DNA of 64,000 bases from Rhizobium leguminosarum bv. trifolii WSM1325 (lineage in GTDB: Bacteria; Pseudomonadota; Alphaproteobacteria; Rhizobiales; Rhizobiaceae), in assembly GCA_000023185.1 (NCBI GenBank), contig CP001626.1, positions 186,001 to 250,000 of the forward strand. The letters run 5' to 3'. The notes below the pieces were generated by a model. That model was given only the letters and a program-made list of their open reading frames with translations, had not been told where the DNA came from and ran no database searches. This document shows positions 43,545 to 52,052 of this stretch, in pieces. Numbering within the stretch: position 1 is the stretch's first letter; each line of letters begins with the position of its first letter. Both the position numbers and the translations under genes were made by a program.

Positions 43545-44470
43545 CCAGCCTGTTCTCCATCGTGCTGGCCGCCATCCTCGGCCTGCTTGCCGCTGCCTCC
43601 GCGATCGGTTTTATCCTTCAACGGCGCGCGACCGAACCCGGCTCCGTCGCCACGGTCCAAAACCTCAACGCCCGTATCCGCTCCTGGTGGATCATGGTCG
43701 CAGTGTTCGGCGGCGCGATCCTGCTCGGCGACACGGCGACGGTCATCCTGTTCGCATTCCTGTCCTTTATGGCGCTTCGCGAATTCTGGACGCTGACACC
43801 ATCGCGGCGCGGCGATCACCTGGCGCTTTTCCTGTCCTTCTTCGTTGTGCTGCCGCTGCATTACATGCTGCTCGGAACGGAGTGGTACGGCCTGTTTGCG
43901 ATCTTCATCCCGGTCTATGCCTTCCTGATCCTGCCGGCGGTGGCGACCTTGACGGGTGACGTCAACGAATTCCTCGCCCGCAGCGCCAGGGTGCAATGGG
44001 GATTGATGCTGACGGTCTATTCGATCAGCCACGCTCCCGCTCTGCTCATGCTGGAGACCGGCACGCCGTCGGCGCTCCTTCTCGTCTATCTGGTCGTGGT
44101 CGTACAGCTCAGCGACGTCTTCCAGTATGTCTGGGGCAAGCTCCTCGGAAAGCACCGTTTCTCGCCGAATATCAGCCCGTCGAAGACGATCGAAGGGCTG
44201 GTCGGAGGCGGCGCCTCGGCCATCCTCGTCGGAACGCTGCTTTATCGCCTGACGCCTTTCTCGCCGCTGCAGGCCGCTGCCATCAGCACGGTCATCGTCG
44301 TCGCGGGCTTCTTCGGCGGCTTCGTGCTCTCGGCCATCAAGCGCGATCTCAATGCCAAAGACTGGGGCTATGTGATCGAAGGCCATGGCGGCGTGCTTGA
44401 CCGCCTGGACTCCATCACCTTCGCCGCACCGCTATTCTTCCACATCGTCCGCTATTGGTTCACCACCTGA
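43541..44470 (+). CDS. Phosphatidate cytidylyltransferase (CdsA family)
   Basis: A 309-aa inner-membrane protein with eight or so helices that makes CDP-diacylglycerol from phosphatidate and CTP. The C-terminal signature is complete: SAIKRDLNAKD, then GHGGVLDRLD. SPNISPSKTIEGLVGG is also present. It is coupled to plsC by ATGA. The order phosphatidyltransferase-PlsC-CdsA gives every step from lysophosphatidate to a finished phospholipid, probably a second set besides the housekeeping genes. Confidence 0.93.
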   Translation: MTSLFSIVLAAILGLLAAASAIGFILQRRATEPGSVATVQNLNARIRSWWIMVAVFGGAILLGDTATVILFAFLSFMALREFWTLTPSRRGDHLALFLSFFVVLPLHYMLLGTEWYGLFAIFIPVYAFLILPAVATLTGDVNEFLARSARVQWGLMLTVYSISHAPALLMLETGTPSALLLVYLVVVVQLSDVFQYVWGKLLGKHRFSPNISPSKTIEGLVGGGASAILVGTLLYRLTPFSPLQAAAISTVIVVAGFFGGFVLSAIKRDLNAKDWGYVIEGHGGVLDRLDSITFAAPLFFHIVRYWFTT

Positions 44471-44486
44471 GAATTCGGCCGATCGT

Positions 44487-44810
44487 TTAAAGCCGGTCGG
44501 CCTCCTCGAGGCTCTCGAACAGCCGGCGCTGAACATCCCGCTCCTGCTTGCCGATAGCGGTCATCAGCTTGCCCATCGTTCCCCGCAGGCCGTGCAACTC
44601 GTCGATCAGCTCCATGACGATATCGACGCCGGCTTCGTTGACACCCATGTTTCCCATGAGGTCCAGGATCAGCCGGGCGCGTGCGACGTCGGCGTCGCGA
44701 AATTGCCTCTGGCCGCCTGATGTCTCCGGGATCAGCCAACCCTGTTCGATCCAGAGGTCGAGCTGGACGATGTCAATTTTCAAGTAAAGACGGAATTCGA
44801 GATCATCCAT
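44487..44810 (-). CDS. cbpM: CbpM-like modulator of the CbpA co-chaperone
   Basis: A 107-aa MerR_2/CbpM-type protein with a winged-helix start (DDLEFRLYLKIDIVQLDLWIEQGWLIPE) and a helical tail (GVDIVMELIDELHGLRG). CbpM binds the J-domain of CbpA and inhibits its work with DnaK. The ATG at 44810 has GGAGG seven bases upstream and follows the cbpA stop by 2 bases, matching the standard cbpA-cbpM pair. Confidence 0.9.
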   Translation of the reverse strand: MDDLEFRLYLKIDIVQLDLWIEQGWLIPETSGGQRQFRDADVARARLILDLMGNMGVNEAGVDIVMELIDELHGLRGTMGKLMTAIGKQERDVQRRLFESLEEADRL

Positions 44811-44812
44811 GA

Positions 44813-45727
44813 TCAAGCCTCCATGTTCTTTCTCGGATCGTAGGAGTTTGCGGTCGCCCATTCCTTCATCAAGGCCGTCAGCCGCTCATCCGGGGCGTCG
44901 GGCAGCACGATCTTCAGCGAGATGTAGACGTCGCCGTGTCCGCCGCCGCGTTTTGAAACACCTTTGCTCTTGAGACGCAGGACCTTGCCCGTGTTCGAAT
45001 GAGGCGGCAGCGTCAGATTGACCGGTCCCGACGGCGTCGGCACGCGAACCTTGCCACCAAGCACGGCCTCACTGAGAGAGATCGGCAGTTCCAGGCGGAT
45101 ATCGTCGCCGTCTCGCGTAAAGAAGCGGTGCGGGCGCACACGGATTTCGATCAGGGCATCGCCCACCGGCCCACCGCCGGTGCCCGGCTCGCCCTTGCCG
45201 CGCAGCCGCAAGGTCTGGCCGTCGCGCGTCCCTGGCGGGATCTTTACGTCGAGCGCCGGACCATTCGGCATCTTGACCTCCGTCCTGGTGCCGTTGACGG
45301 CCTCGAGAAAGTCGACCTCCATGGAAAATTGCCGGTCACGGCCACGACCACGGGTCTGGCCGCCGCCGGAACGACGGGAAAAGAAGCTGGCGAAGATATC
45401 GTCGGCATCGCTGAAATCGGCAAAGCCGGCGCTGTTGTGGTAGGGATCGCCAGGCCCGCTCTTCGACGCGTAGTCGCGGTAATAATTGCGCTGCGCCCGC
45501 TCGGCGCCCGTTATATCGATCTCGCCGCGGTCGAAGCGTCCGCGTTTTTGCTCGTCACTCAAGATCTCGTAGGCCGTTGAAATTTGCTTGAACCGTTCCT
45601 CAGCTTTTTTGTCGCCGGGGTTAAGGTCGGGGTGAAGTTTCTTGGCGAGCTTGCGGAACGCGCTTTGAATATCCTTTTGCGTCGCATCGCGTTTCACGCC
45701 CAGAAGCTCGTAGGGATCCTGGCTCAT
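44813..45727 (-). CDS. cbpA: DnaJ-family co-chaperone CbpA
   Basis: A 304-aa J-domain protein. The J-domain spans about residues 4-70 with the catalytic HPD (KLHPDLNPGD), followed by a Gly-rich linker (SRRSGGGQTRGRGRDR) and two C-terminal substrate-binding domains (PNGPALDVKIPPGTRDGQTLRLRGKG). There is no zinc-finger, which separates CbpA from DnaJ. The ATG at 45727 fits the conserved start. It stimulates DnaK and may bind curved DNA. Confidence 0.94.
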   Translation of the reverse strand: MSQDPYELLGVKRDATQKDIQSAFRKLAKKLHPDLNPGDKKAEERFKQISTAYEILSDEQKRGRFDRGEIDITGAERAQRNYYRDYASKSGPGDPYHNSAGFADFSDADDIFASFFSRRSGGGQTRGRGRDRQFSMEVDFLEAVNGTRTEVKMPNGPALDVKIPPGTRDGQTLRLRGKGEPGTGGGPVGDALIEIRVRPHRFFTRDGDDIRLELPISLSEAVLGGKVRVPTPSGPVNLTLPPHSNTGKVLRLKSKGVSKRGGGHGDVYISLKIVLPDAPDERLTALMKEWATANSYDPRKNMEA

Positions 45728-45871
45728 ACATGTCTCCGGTCGGGCAGCGAATACTGCTGGTTGGCTTGGCAATGATATAGGTTGCCGGGCGGCCGCCGGG
45801 GAGGGGAGGCCGGCCGCTCCGGTCGACGTCAATCCGACAAAGCGCCTGCTGTCGCGCAAGCTCGCCAGAGC

Positions 45872-46339
45872 TTAGAACAACGCCGCGTCTTCCGCCGGGG
45901 ACGCCGAGCCTTCCTGCGCGCGATCGGGACGCCGATCGATAAGAACCGAGCACGCGGCATGGCGCACGACCTTGTCGACGATCGAGGAGAAGACGTAGTC
46001 GGTGATATCGGTCACATGGGATGAAACCAGGATAAGATCGGCCGATTTCTCCCTTGCGACGGAGACGAGCAGGGAGGCGGCAACGCCGATACGAACCTCG
46101 GTCATCGCCGGAATTCCCAGCTCCTTGCAGAGCGATGCAAGTTTCTTTTCGGCGTCGACGATGGCGGTCGTTTCGAATTCCTCGGGAAGCTCCGTCAGGT
46201 GACGGCGGGGGATATGCTCGATGACGTGCATGACGACGATGCTTCCGCCTTCGTCCATCAGCGCAGCAGCCCGGCGCAGAAGGCGGCTGGCCGTTTGGCG
46301 GGGACCCATGCCGATGCCGCAGATGATCGTCCGATACAT
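45872..46339 (-). CDS. Universal stress protein (UspA family)
   Basis: A 155-aa UspA-fold protein. MYRTIICGIGMGPRQTASRLLRRA opens the nucleotide-binding fold; KSADLILVSSHVTD stands where the ATP-binding G-2x-G-9x-G(S/T) motif would be, and the ending is HAACSVLIDRRP. The glycine-rich ATP motif is incomplete, so ATP binding is uncertain. An FNR/FixK-like box lies upstream, so induction under low oxygen is likely. The ATG at 46339 is the conserved family start. Confidence 0.9.
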   Translation of the reverse strand: MYRTIICGIGMGPRQTASRLLRRAAALMDEGGSIVVMHVIEHIPRRHLTELPEEFETTAIVDAEKKLASLCKELGIPAMTEVRIGVAASLLVSVAREKSADLILVSSHVTDITDYVFSSIVDKVVRHAACSVLIDRRPDRAQEGSASPAEDAALF

Positions 46340-46376
46340 TTGAAATCCATATCCTCGAATGCGAATGATAGCACCG

Positions 46377-46417
46377 ATCATACCGGTGTCGACCGTCCCG
46401 GCATTGACGAATATCAA
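46377..46417 (-). promoter_or_regulatory. FNR/FixK-like box and -10 element ahead of the universal stress gene
   Basis: TTGAC GAAT ATCAA at 46404-46417 differs from the anaerobox TTGAT-N4-ATCAA by one base. On the minus strand a TATGAT -10 lies at 46382-46377. That puts the box centre about 41 bases from the expected transcription start, the spacing of class II FNR/FixK-activated promoters. Confidence 0.65.
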
Positions 46418-46549
46418 GAAAAAGTGCCGCAACGGCAGCGCGCACGAAGCGGCCGGCTCTTCGGAAGGGGTTTCGGCTGAATCGTCGCAGTTGACGATAT
46501 GGCCATCGGCAACAGTTCTAATCTGATGACGTCATTGATTGAGGTTCAC

Positions 46550-47398
46550 ATGCCGAATTTTGCGATTATCGGATCGGGCGCGATGGGAAGTGCCGTCGCC
46601 AAACGGCTGATCGACCACGGCGCCACGGTGCTCACCTATCTCGAAGGCAGGAGCGAGCAGACGATTGCGCGGGCAAAGGCAGCCGGCATGGTGCCGGTCG
46701 GCCCCCAGGAGCTGACGAAGGCCGAGCTGATCCTGTCGATCGTTCCGCCGGCGGAGGCGATCAAGGTCGCCGAACTCGTCGCGGACATATCGTCGGCGAT
46801 GCAGGCGCCGCCGCCCTTCATCGACCTCAACGCGATTGCGCCGAAAACCATGCAGGCTTTGGCGGCACGCTTCGAAAGCAGCGGCGTCGAGGTGCTTGAC
46901 GGTGCGATCATCGGCGGGCCGCCGAGCCCCGGCAAACCAGGTCCGACCATTTATATCAGCGGCGATATTGCAGAGCGAAGCAAGCTGCTCGTGGATTGCG
47001 GCCTGCGGATCCGCAGACTCGACGGACCGCTCGGCGCCGCCTCGGCACTGAAGATGTGTTATGCCGGCATCAACAAGGGATTTGTCGGCCTTGGCACCGC
47101 CATGCTGCTTGCCGCATCGCGTTCCGGTGCGGCCGAAAGCCTGAAAGCCGAGCTCTCCGAAAGCCTTCCCGACATCGATCGCAAGCTGTCGGGATCCATA
47201 CCCGACATGTATCCGAAAGCCTATCGGTGGGTTGCCGAAATGCAGGAGATTGCCGATTTCCTTGGAGAAGATGATCCGGCCGCGACCATCTTCCGCGGCA
47301 TGGCGGATGTCTTCTCCAGGATGGCGAGCGACGTCGAGGGCGATCGCGTGCTCGTGGGGCAGCTGGACGAGATCATCGCGCGGCGGGAGAAAATATGA
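46550..47398 (+). CDS. NAD(P)-dependent oxidoreductase (3-hydroxyisobutyrate-dehydrogenase-like, DUF1932)
   Basis: A 282-aa protein. The Rossmann start is PNFAIIGSGAMGSAVAKRLIDHG, the middle holds DLNAIAPKTMQAL and VLDGAIIGGPPSPGKPGPTIY, and the C-terminal helical domain has LKMCYAGINKGFVGLGTAM with the catalytic Lys position. This pattern belongs to the beta-hydroxyacid dehydrogenase superfamily with a DUF1932 C-terminal part. Start chosen at 46550, where GAGG precedes. It stands convergent to the parD-like gene. Confidence 0.87.
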   Translation: MPNFAIIGSGAMGSAVAKRLIDHGATVLTYLEGRSEQTIARAKAAGMVPVGPQELTKAELILSIVPPAEAIKVAELVADISSAMQAPPPFIDLNAIAPKTMQALAARFESSGVEVLDGAIIGGPPSPGKPGPTIYISGDIAERSKLLVDCGLRIRRLDGPLGAASALKMCYAGINKGFVGLGTAMLLAASRSGAAESLKAELSESLPDIDRKLSGSIPDMYPKAYRWVAEMQEIADFLGEDDPAATIFRGMADVFSRMASDVEGDRVLVGQLDEIIARREKI

Positions 47399-47404
47399 CG
47401 CCTG

Positions 47405-47653
47405 TCATTTCGCCTCGAACGCCGCCCGTTTGCGAGCGTTGAACGCATCGAAATCGAAGGGCGTGGCAGGGCCGGATTCTTCGCCTTCAATCAAGGCGTC
47501 CTGCAATGCCTTCACTTTGGCTTCGTGTTCTTCAAGTAGGCGAAGGCCCGCCCGGACAACGTCGCTGGCTGAACCATAGCGGCCAGCCTGAACCTGCGTA
47601 TCAATGAAGCTGGTGAAATGGTCACTGAGCGATATGGACGTATTTCTAGCCAT
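47405..47653 (-). CDS. parD: ParD-family antitoxin (orphan)
   Basis: An 82-aa ribbon-helix-helix protein: RNTSISLSDHFTSFIDTQVQAGRYGSASDVVRAGLRLLEEHEAKVKAL matches ParD DNA-binding domains. In ParDE systems the toxin parE follows parD directly. Here the next gene, 6 bases away, is a convergent oxidoreductase on the other strand, so no toxin gene is present on the expected side. AAAGGAG serves as ribosome site. An operator palindrome lies upstream. Confidence 0.9.
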   Translation of the reverse strand: MARNTSISLSDHFTSFIDTQVQAGRYGSASDVVRAGLRLLEEHEAKVKALQDALIEGEESGPATPFDFDAFNARKRAAFEAK

Positions 47654-47673
47654 GCTGAATCTCCTTTAAGCCA

Positions 47674-47694
47674 ATGTACCAATTTTTGGTACAT
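47674..47694. promoter_or_regulatory. ParD autoregulatory operator (perfect palindrome)
   Basis: ATGTACCAA / TTGGTACAT form a perfect 9-bp inverted repeat around TTT. It lies 21-41 bases upstream of the parD start, as expected for a ribbon-helix-helix repressor site. Confidence 0.75.
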
Positions 47695-47844
47695 AACAAA
47701 ATCCAGTTCCTTGGCCAACTCTGACGATTGTGTGAAACCGCGCCAACACCTGTGACAAAACCTCGTCGCCTCTGCTATGTCAGGAAAAATGCGGCAGCCC
47801 AACTGGCGTCGCGCTCTGTCCTATCAATGCCAGGAGTTTGAAAG

Positions 47845-48720
47845 ATGAGCGGTTCTCCCGATTATACACCCCCGAAGGTCTGGACCTGGAACAAAGCGAA
47901 TGGCGGCCAGTTCGCCAGCATCAATCGCCCGATCGCGGGACCGACGCATGACAAGGAGCTTCCGGTCGGCCGTCATCCGCTGCAGCTCTATTCGCTCGGC
48001 ACCCCGAACGGCCAGAAGGTCACGATCATGCTCGAGGAGCTGCTGGCTCTCGGTCACAGCGGTGCCGAATATGACGCCTGGCTGATCAAGATCGGTGATG
48101 GCGACCAGTTCGGCAGCGGCTTCGTCGCGGTCAATCCCAATTCCAAGATACCGGCGCTGATGGACCACAGCGGACCAAAGCCGATCCGCGTCTTCGAATC
48201 CGGTGCGATTCTCACCTATCTCGCCGAGAAGTTCGGCGCCTTCCTGCCGACGGAACCGAGCGAGCGAGCCGAATGCCTGTCATGGCTGTTCTGGCAGATG
48301 GGAAGCGCGCCCTATCTCGGCGGCGGTTTCGGCCATTTCTACGCCTATGCGCCGACGAAGATCGAATATGCGATCGACCGCTTCGCCATGGAAGTGAAGC
48401 GTCAGCTCGACGTGCTCGATCGTCGCCTCGCCGAAAGCGAATATCTGGCAGGCAGCCAATATACGATCGCCGATATTGCCGTCTGGCCCTGGTATGGCGG
48501 CCTGGTGAAGGGCTGGACCTATGGTGCAGCCGAGTTTCTGCAGGTCGAGGACTATAAGAACGTGCTGCGCTGGGCCGACACCATCCACAGCCGGCCAGCC
48601 GTGCAACGCGGCCGGATGGTCAACCGCCTTTCCGGCGAGCCCTCGAGCCAATTGCATGAGCGCCACGACGCCAGCGACTTCGACACCAGGACGCAGGACA
48701 AGCTCGCGGCCGCCGAGTAA
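47845..48720 (+). CDS. yghU: YghU-like glutathione-dependent disulfide-bond oxidoreductase (GST family)
   Basis: A 291-aa GST-fold protein of the Nu/YghU class. The N-terminal domain has PVGRHPLQLYSLGTPNGQKVTIMLEELL, with the Thr/Asn residues used by Nu-class enzymes, and IPALMDHSGPKPIRVFESGAILTYLAEKFG. The C-terminal half carries YTIADIAVWPWYGG. It reduces disulfides and peroxides with two glutathione molecules. A 191-base gap separates it from parD, with AGGAG as ribosome site. Confidence 0.92.
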   Translation: MSGSPDYTPPKVWTWNKANGGQFASINRPIAGPTHDKELPVGRHPLQLYSLGTPNGQKVTIMLEELLALGHSGAEYDAWLIKIGDGDQFGSGFVAVNPNSKIPALMDHSGPKPIRVFESGAILTYLAEKFGAFLPTEPSERAECLSWLFWQMGSAPYLGGGFGHFYAYAPTKIEYAIDRFAMEVKRQLDVLDRRLAESEYLAGSQYTIADIAVWPWYGGLVKGWTYGAAEFLQVEDYKNVLRWADTIHSRPAVQRGRMVNRLSGEPSSQLHERHDASDFDTRTQDKLAAAE

Positions 48721-48756
48721 GCAAGCGGCCCCAGCCTACGTGTCGCAGCAACAAAT

Positions 48757-48789
48757 GATGCTCCGCCGCCCTGGAGGTGGCGGAGCATC
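48757..48789. terminator. Hairpin between convergent yghU-like and SBP genes
   Basis: GATGCTCCGCC and GGCGGAGCATC pair perfectly, with an inner GCC/GGT extension giving a 14-bp stem and a 5-base loop. It lies between two converging genes, though no long T-run follows on either strand. Probably a bidirectional terminator. Confidence 0.6.
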
Positions 48790-48805
48790 TACATGCTGCC
48801 CGAAC

Positions 48806-50320
48806 TCAGTTCTTGACCGTGTCTTCCAGGAAGAAGCGGCCGAGCGGGTTCTGATAGAAGTTCTCGATATTCTTGCGCGAGACGTTGATATAGGGGCTGT
48901 AATAGAGGTCGATCCAGTTGACGTCGTCCTTGGCCATCTTCTGCAGATCGACATACATCTGCTCGCGCTTCTTCGGGTCGAGTTCGAGACGCGCCTTGGC
49001 GACCAGTTCCTTCACTGCCTCGCTCTTGTAATTGGTCGAATAATTGTTGTTGGAATCGTGGCCGAGGACGAAGGTGGTCTTCTGGTCCGGATCGAGAATG
49101 TCGTTTGTCCAGTAGTTGACCGAAACGTCGTAGTCGCCGGCAACGATCATGTCCCATTCCTGGCTCGGGTCGACCTTCTGCAGATTGGCGGTGATGCCGG
49201 CCTTCTGCAACTGCTGCTGGACCAGAACGGCCGTCTGTTCGTCGACTTCGTCGCCGGCACGGACCAGATAATTCAGCGTCAGGTCCGAGGCGCCGGCGGC
49301 CGCCAACAGCTCCTTTGCCTTTCCGGGATCATAAGGCCGCTGCAGATTGTCGGCATAATAATAGAGAGCGCCCTTTGGAATATAGGAGTTGGCGACCGTT
49401 CCCTGGCCGAAGGTGACGGTATCGACGATCGCCTTCTTGTCGATCGCGAGATCAAGCGCCTGGCGGACTTCCTTCTTGCCGAGCGCGCCATGCGCATGGT
49501 TGATCAGAAGATGGTCCTCACGGGTCGAAGCGTCGATATCGACGTTGAGGTTCGGGTCCTTCTTCAGCTCCTCGACGCGGGAGAAGGGCACGAAGATCGC
49601 CGTATCCAGCTCGCCGGCCTGAACGTTCAGCATGCGGGTATTGTCGTCAGGCACCGAGATCCACTCGACACCGTCGAGCTTCACCCGGTCCGCCTGCCAG
49701 AAATTCGGGTTCTTCTTCAGTATGACGCGGTCGCCGCGCCGCCATTCCTCGACGGTGAATGCGCCGGACGCGATCGGCTTTTCGCCATAGGCGTCGGCGC
49801 CCAGCGATTCCATGCCCTTCTTGGAGATGACGGAGGCATTCGGCAGCGCCAGCGTCGAAAGGAACGGCGCGGACGGGTTCTTGAGCTTGATCGTCAGCGT
49901 GTGCGCGTCGGTCGCCACCGCCGTGTCGATCACCTTATAGGAATCGCTCCAGAGCGAGGCAGCGTCGTCGCGGATGCGCAGCAGGCTGTAGGCCGCGTCT
50001 TCCGCCGTCAGCGGCGAACCGTCGGAAAATTTCGCGTCGCGGATCTTGAACGTGTAGGTCAGCCCGTCATCCGAGGCAGTCCAGCTTTCGGCAAGGCCCG
50101 GCTCCAGTTTCGTGCCTGTCTTGTCGACCCGGATCAGCACGTCGTAGACGTTGGAGAACACCCAGTTGTCGATGTTCTGCGCGGTCTTGATCGGATCGAA
50201 TGTCGTCGAATCCTCGCGGCGGCCGATGGTGAGTACACCGGCGGCCTCGGCATAGCTTGCGCTGAGCGTCAGGCCGGCGAGCAAGGCTGCAAGCCCAATT
50301 GATTTCCACCTGTTTGTCAT
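48806..50320 (-). CDS. Peptide-type ABC transporter substrate-binding protein, family 5
   Basis: A 504-aa periplasmic receptor with signal peptide MTNRWKSIGLAALLAGLTLSASYAEA. Family-5 features include VLTIGRREDSTTFDPIKTAQNIDNWVF, LEPGLAESWTASDDGLTYTFKIRD and the KFSDGSPLTAEDAAYSLLRI lid block. Last gene of the operon starting with the proline-iminopeptidase-like gene at 54777, coming 19 bases after the ATPase. It likely delivers a peptide or peptide-like plant compound that matters to the LuxR-type regulator. Confidence 0.92.
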   Translation of the reverse strand: MTNRWKSIGLAALLAGLTLSASYAEAAGVLTIGRREDSTTFDPIKTAQNIDNWVFSNVYDVLIRVDKTGTKLEPGLAESWTASDDGLTYTFKIRDAKFSDGSPLTAEDAAYSLLRIRDDAASLWSDSYKVIDTAVATDAHTLTIKLKNPSAPFLSTLALPNASVISKKGMESLGADAYGEKPIASGAFTVEEWRRGDRVILKKNPNFWQADRVKLDGVEWISVPDDNTRMLNVQAGELDTAIFVPFSRVEELKKDPNLNVDIDASTREDHLLINHAHGALGKKEVRQALDLAIDKKAIVDTVTFGQGTVANSYIPKGALYYYADNLQRPYDPGKAKELLAAAGASDLTLNYLVRAGDEVDEQTAVLVQQQLQKAGITANLQKVDPSQEWDMIVAGDYDVSVNYWTNDILDPDQKTTFVLGHDSNNNYSTNYKSEAVKELVAKARLELDPKKREQMYVDLQKMAKDDVNWIDLYYSPYINVSRKNIENFYQNPLGRFFLEDTVKN

Positions 50321-50339
50321 GAGTTCGTTCCCTTCGTTG

Positions 50340-52052
50340 TTATGGCATGCGTTTGATTGATTGAATCGGCATCGAATGCGGATCGTCCTTGCCGTCGGCG
50401 TCTTGAAGCAGCCGCTTGTCAGGATCGATGTCGGGAATGGCGGCGATCAGCGCCGCCGTATAGGGATGTTTCGGCCGCGCGAAGACCTCTTCGGAGCGAC
50501 CTTCCTCGACGATCTCGCCGCGATACATTACGACGACGCGTTCGCAGAGATTGCGGACGATCGCGAGATCATGGGCGATGAAGATCAACGTCAGGTTCAT
50601 CTTCGCCGTGAGCTCGCGGAAGAGCTCGATGATCTGCGCCTGGATGGTGACGTCGAGGGCCGCCACGCATTCGTCGGCGATGATCAGCTTCGGATTGACG
50701 GCGAGCGCACGGGCGATGCCGGCGCGCTGGCACTGGCCGCCGCTCATGCTGCGCGGTTTGCGGCCGGCGAATTCGCGTTCGAGGCCGACGAGATCGAGCA
50801 GTTCGCCGATTCGAACAGGGATATCGGCCCTGGCGACCTTGCCCTGCACCTTCAGCACCTCGGCCAGCATCTGCCCGATCGTCAGCCGCGGATTGAGCGC
50901 GTTATAGGGATCTTGGAAGACCATCGCCGTCTCGCGCCTGAGCTTTGCCAGGCCGGCACTCTTCTGCAGCGCCAGATCGACGCCGTCGAAGGTGACGTGG
51001 CCCGAGGAAAGCGGCGTGAGGCCGAGCACGGCGCGGGCAAGCGTGCTCTTGCCGCTGCCGGATTCGCCGACGATGCCGACCGTCTCGCCCGGCATGATCT
51101 GCAGGCTGACGCCGGCAACGGCGCTGACCGTCTTGGCACCGCCCCTGAGCAGGGCGCCGCCGGCTCTGAAACGCACATGGAGATCATCGATTTCGAGCAA
51201 TGGCCGCCTCGCCGGTTGGCTGGCCGCGGCAAGCTCGAGCAGCGGCGCGACCGTCTCGCCCGGGATGGAAGGGTGGCTGTTGATCAGGTTGATCGTATAG
51301 GGATGTTGCGGCCGCGCCAGGATCGTCCGCTTCGGCCCCTCTTCGAGCAGCTTGCCGCCGCGCAGCACGGCAATACGGTCGCAAGTCTGGGCGACGATAC
51401 CGAGATCGTGGGTGATCAGAATGATCGACAGGCCGCGCCGGTCGCGAATGTCAATCAACAGCCGCAGGATCTGCGCCTGGATAGTCACGTCGAGCGCCGT
51501 GGTCGGCTCATCAGCGATCAGGATCTTCGGATTGCAGGACAGCGCCACGCCGATCATCGCCCGCTGCCGCATGCCACCGGAAAATTCGTGCGGATAGCTA
51601 TCGTACTGGCGCTTCGGATCGGGGAAGCCGACTTGCGCCAGGATTTCCGTCGCCGCGGCGCGAGCCTCGCGGGCGCCGAGGCCCTGGTGATAACGGATGC
51701 CCTCAGCGATCTGATCGCCGATCCGCATCACCGGGTCGAGATGGCTGGTCGGGTTCTGGAAGATCATGCCGATCTCGCCACCGCGCACTTTCAGCATCTC
51801 GCCATCGTCGATCCGCATGAGGTCGCGCCCTTCGAGCAGCACGCTACCGCTTTCGATCTTCAGCAACGAGGAGGGCAGCAGGCGCACCAGGGAACGGCAG
51901 AACAGGCTCTTGCCCGAGCCGCTCTCGCCGACGAGACCGAGGATCTGACCCTTGCCGAGATCGAGCGACACCGCATCGAGCAGCGTGCGCGGGCCGGAAT
52001 CGACATGTGCCCTGACGGTGAGATCACGGACGGACAGCACGGAGCCGCTCAT
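50340..52052 (-). CDS. Peptide-type ABC transporter ATP-binding protein (two fused NBDs)
   Basis: A 570-aa fused DppD/DppF-like ATPase. Domain 1: GESGSGKSLF, FSGGMRQRAMIG, LIADEPTTALDVTIQ. Domain 2: GESGSGKSTLARAV, MSGGQCQRAGIARAL and LIIADECVAALDVTIQ; the Walker B DEP is changed to DEC. A C-terminal tail with the FARPKHPYTAALIAAIPDIDPD stretch is standard. One protein energises both permeases. Its start overlaps the permease stop by ATGA. Confidence 0.92.
   Translation of the reverse strand: MSGSVLSVRDLTVRAHVDSGPRTLLDAVSLDLGKGQILGLVGESGSGKSLFCRSLVRLLPSSLLKIESGSVLLEGRDLMRIDDGEMLKVRGGEIGMIFQNPTSHLDPVMRIGDQIAEGIRYHQGLGAREARAAATEILAQVGFPDPKRQYDSYPHEFSGGMRQRAMIGVALSCNPKILIADEPTTALDVTIQAQILRLLIDIRDRRGLSIILITHDLGIVAQTCDRIAVLRGGKLLEEGPKRTILARPQHPYTINLINSHPSIPGETVAPLLELAAASQPARRPLLEIDDLHVRFRAGGALLRGGAKTVSAVAGVSLQIMPGETVGIVGESGSGKSTLARAVLGLTPLSSGHVTFDGVDLALQKSAGLAKLRRETAMVFQDPYNALNPRLTIGQMLAEVLKVQGKVARADIPVRIGELLDLVGLEREFAGRKPRSMSGGQCQRAGIARALAVNPKLIIADECVAALDVTIQAQIIELFRELTAKMNLTLIFIAHDLAIVRNLCERVVVMYRGEIVEEGRSEEVFARPKHPYTAALIAAIPDIDPDKRLLQDADGKDDPHSMPIQSIKRMP

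Noticed and set aside
44813..45727. Calling the J-domain gene dnaJ
   Set aside because: It lacks the Cys-rich zinc-finger of DnaJ and is paired with cbpM, so CbpA is the better name.
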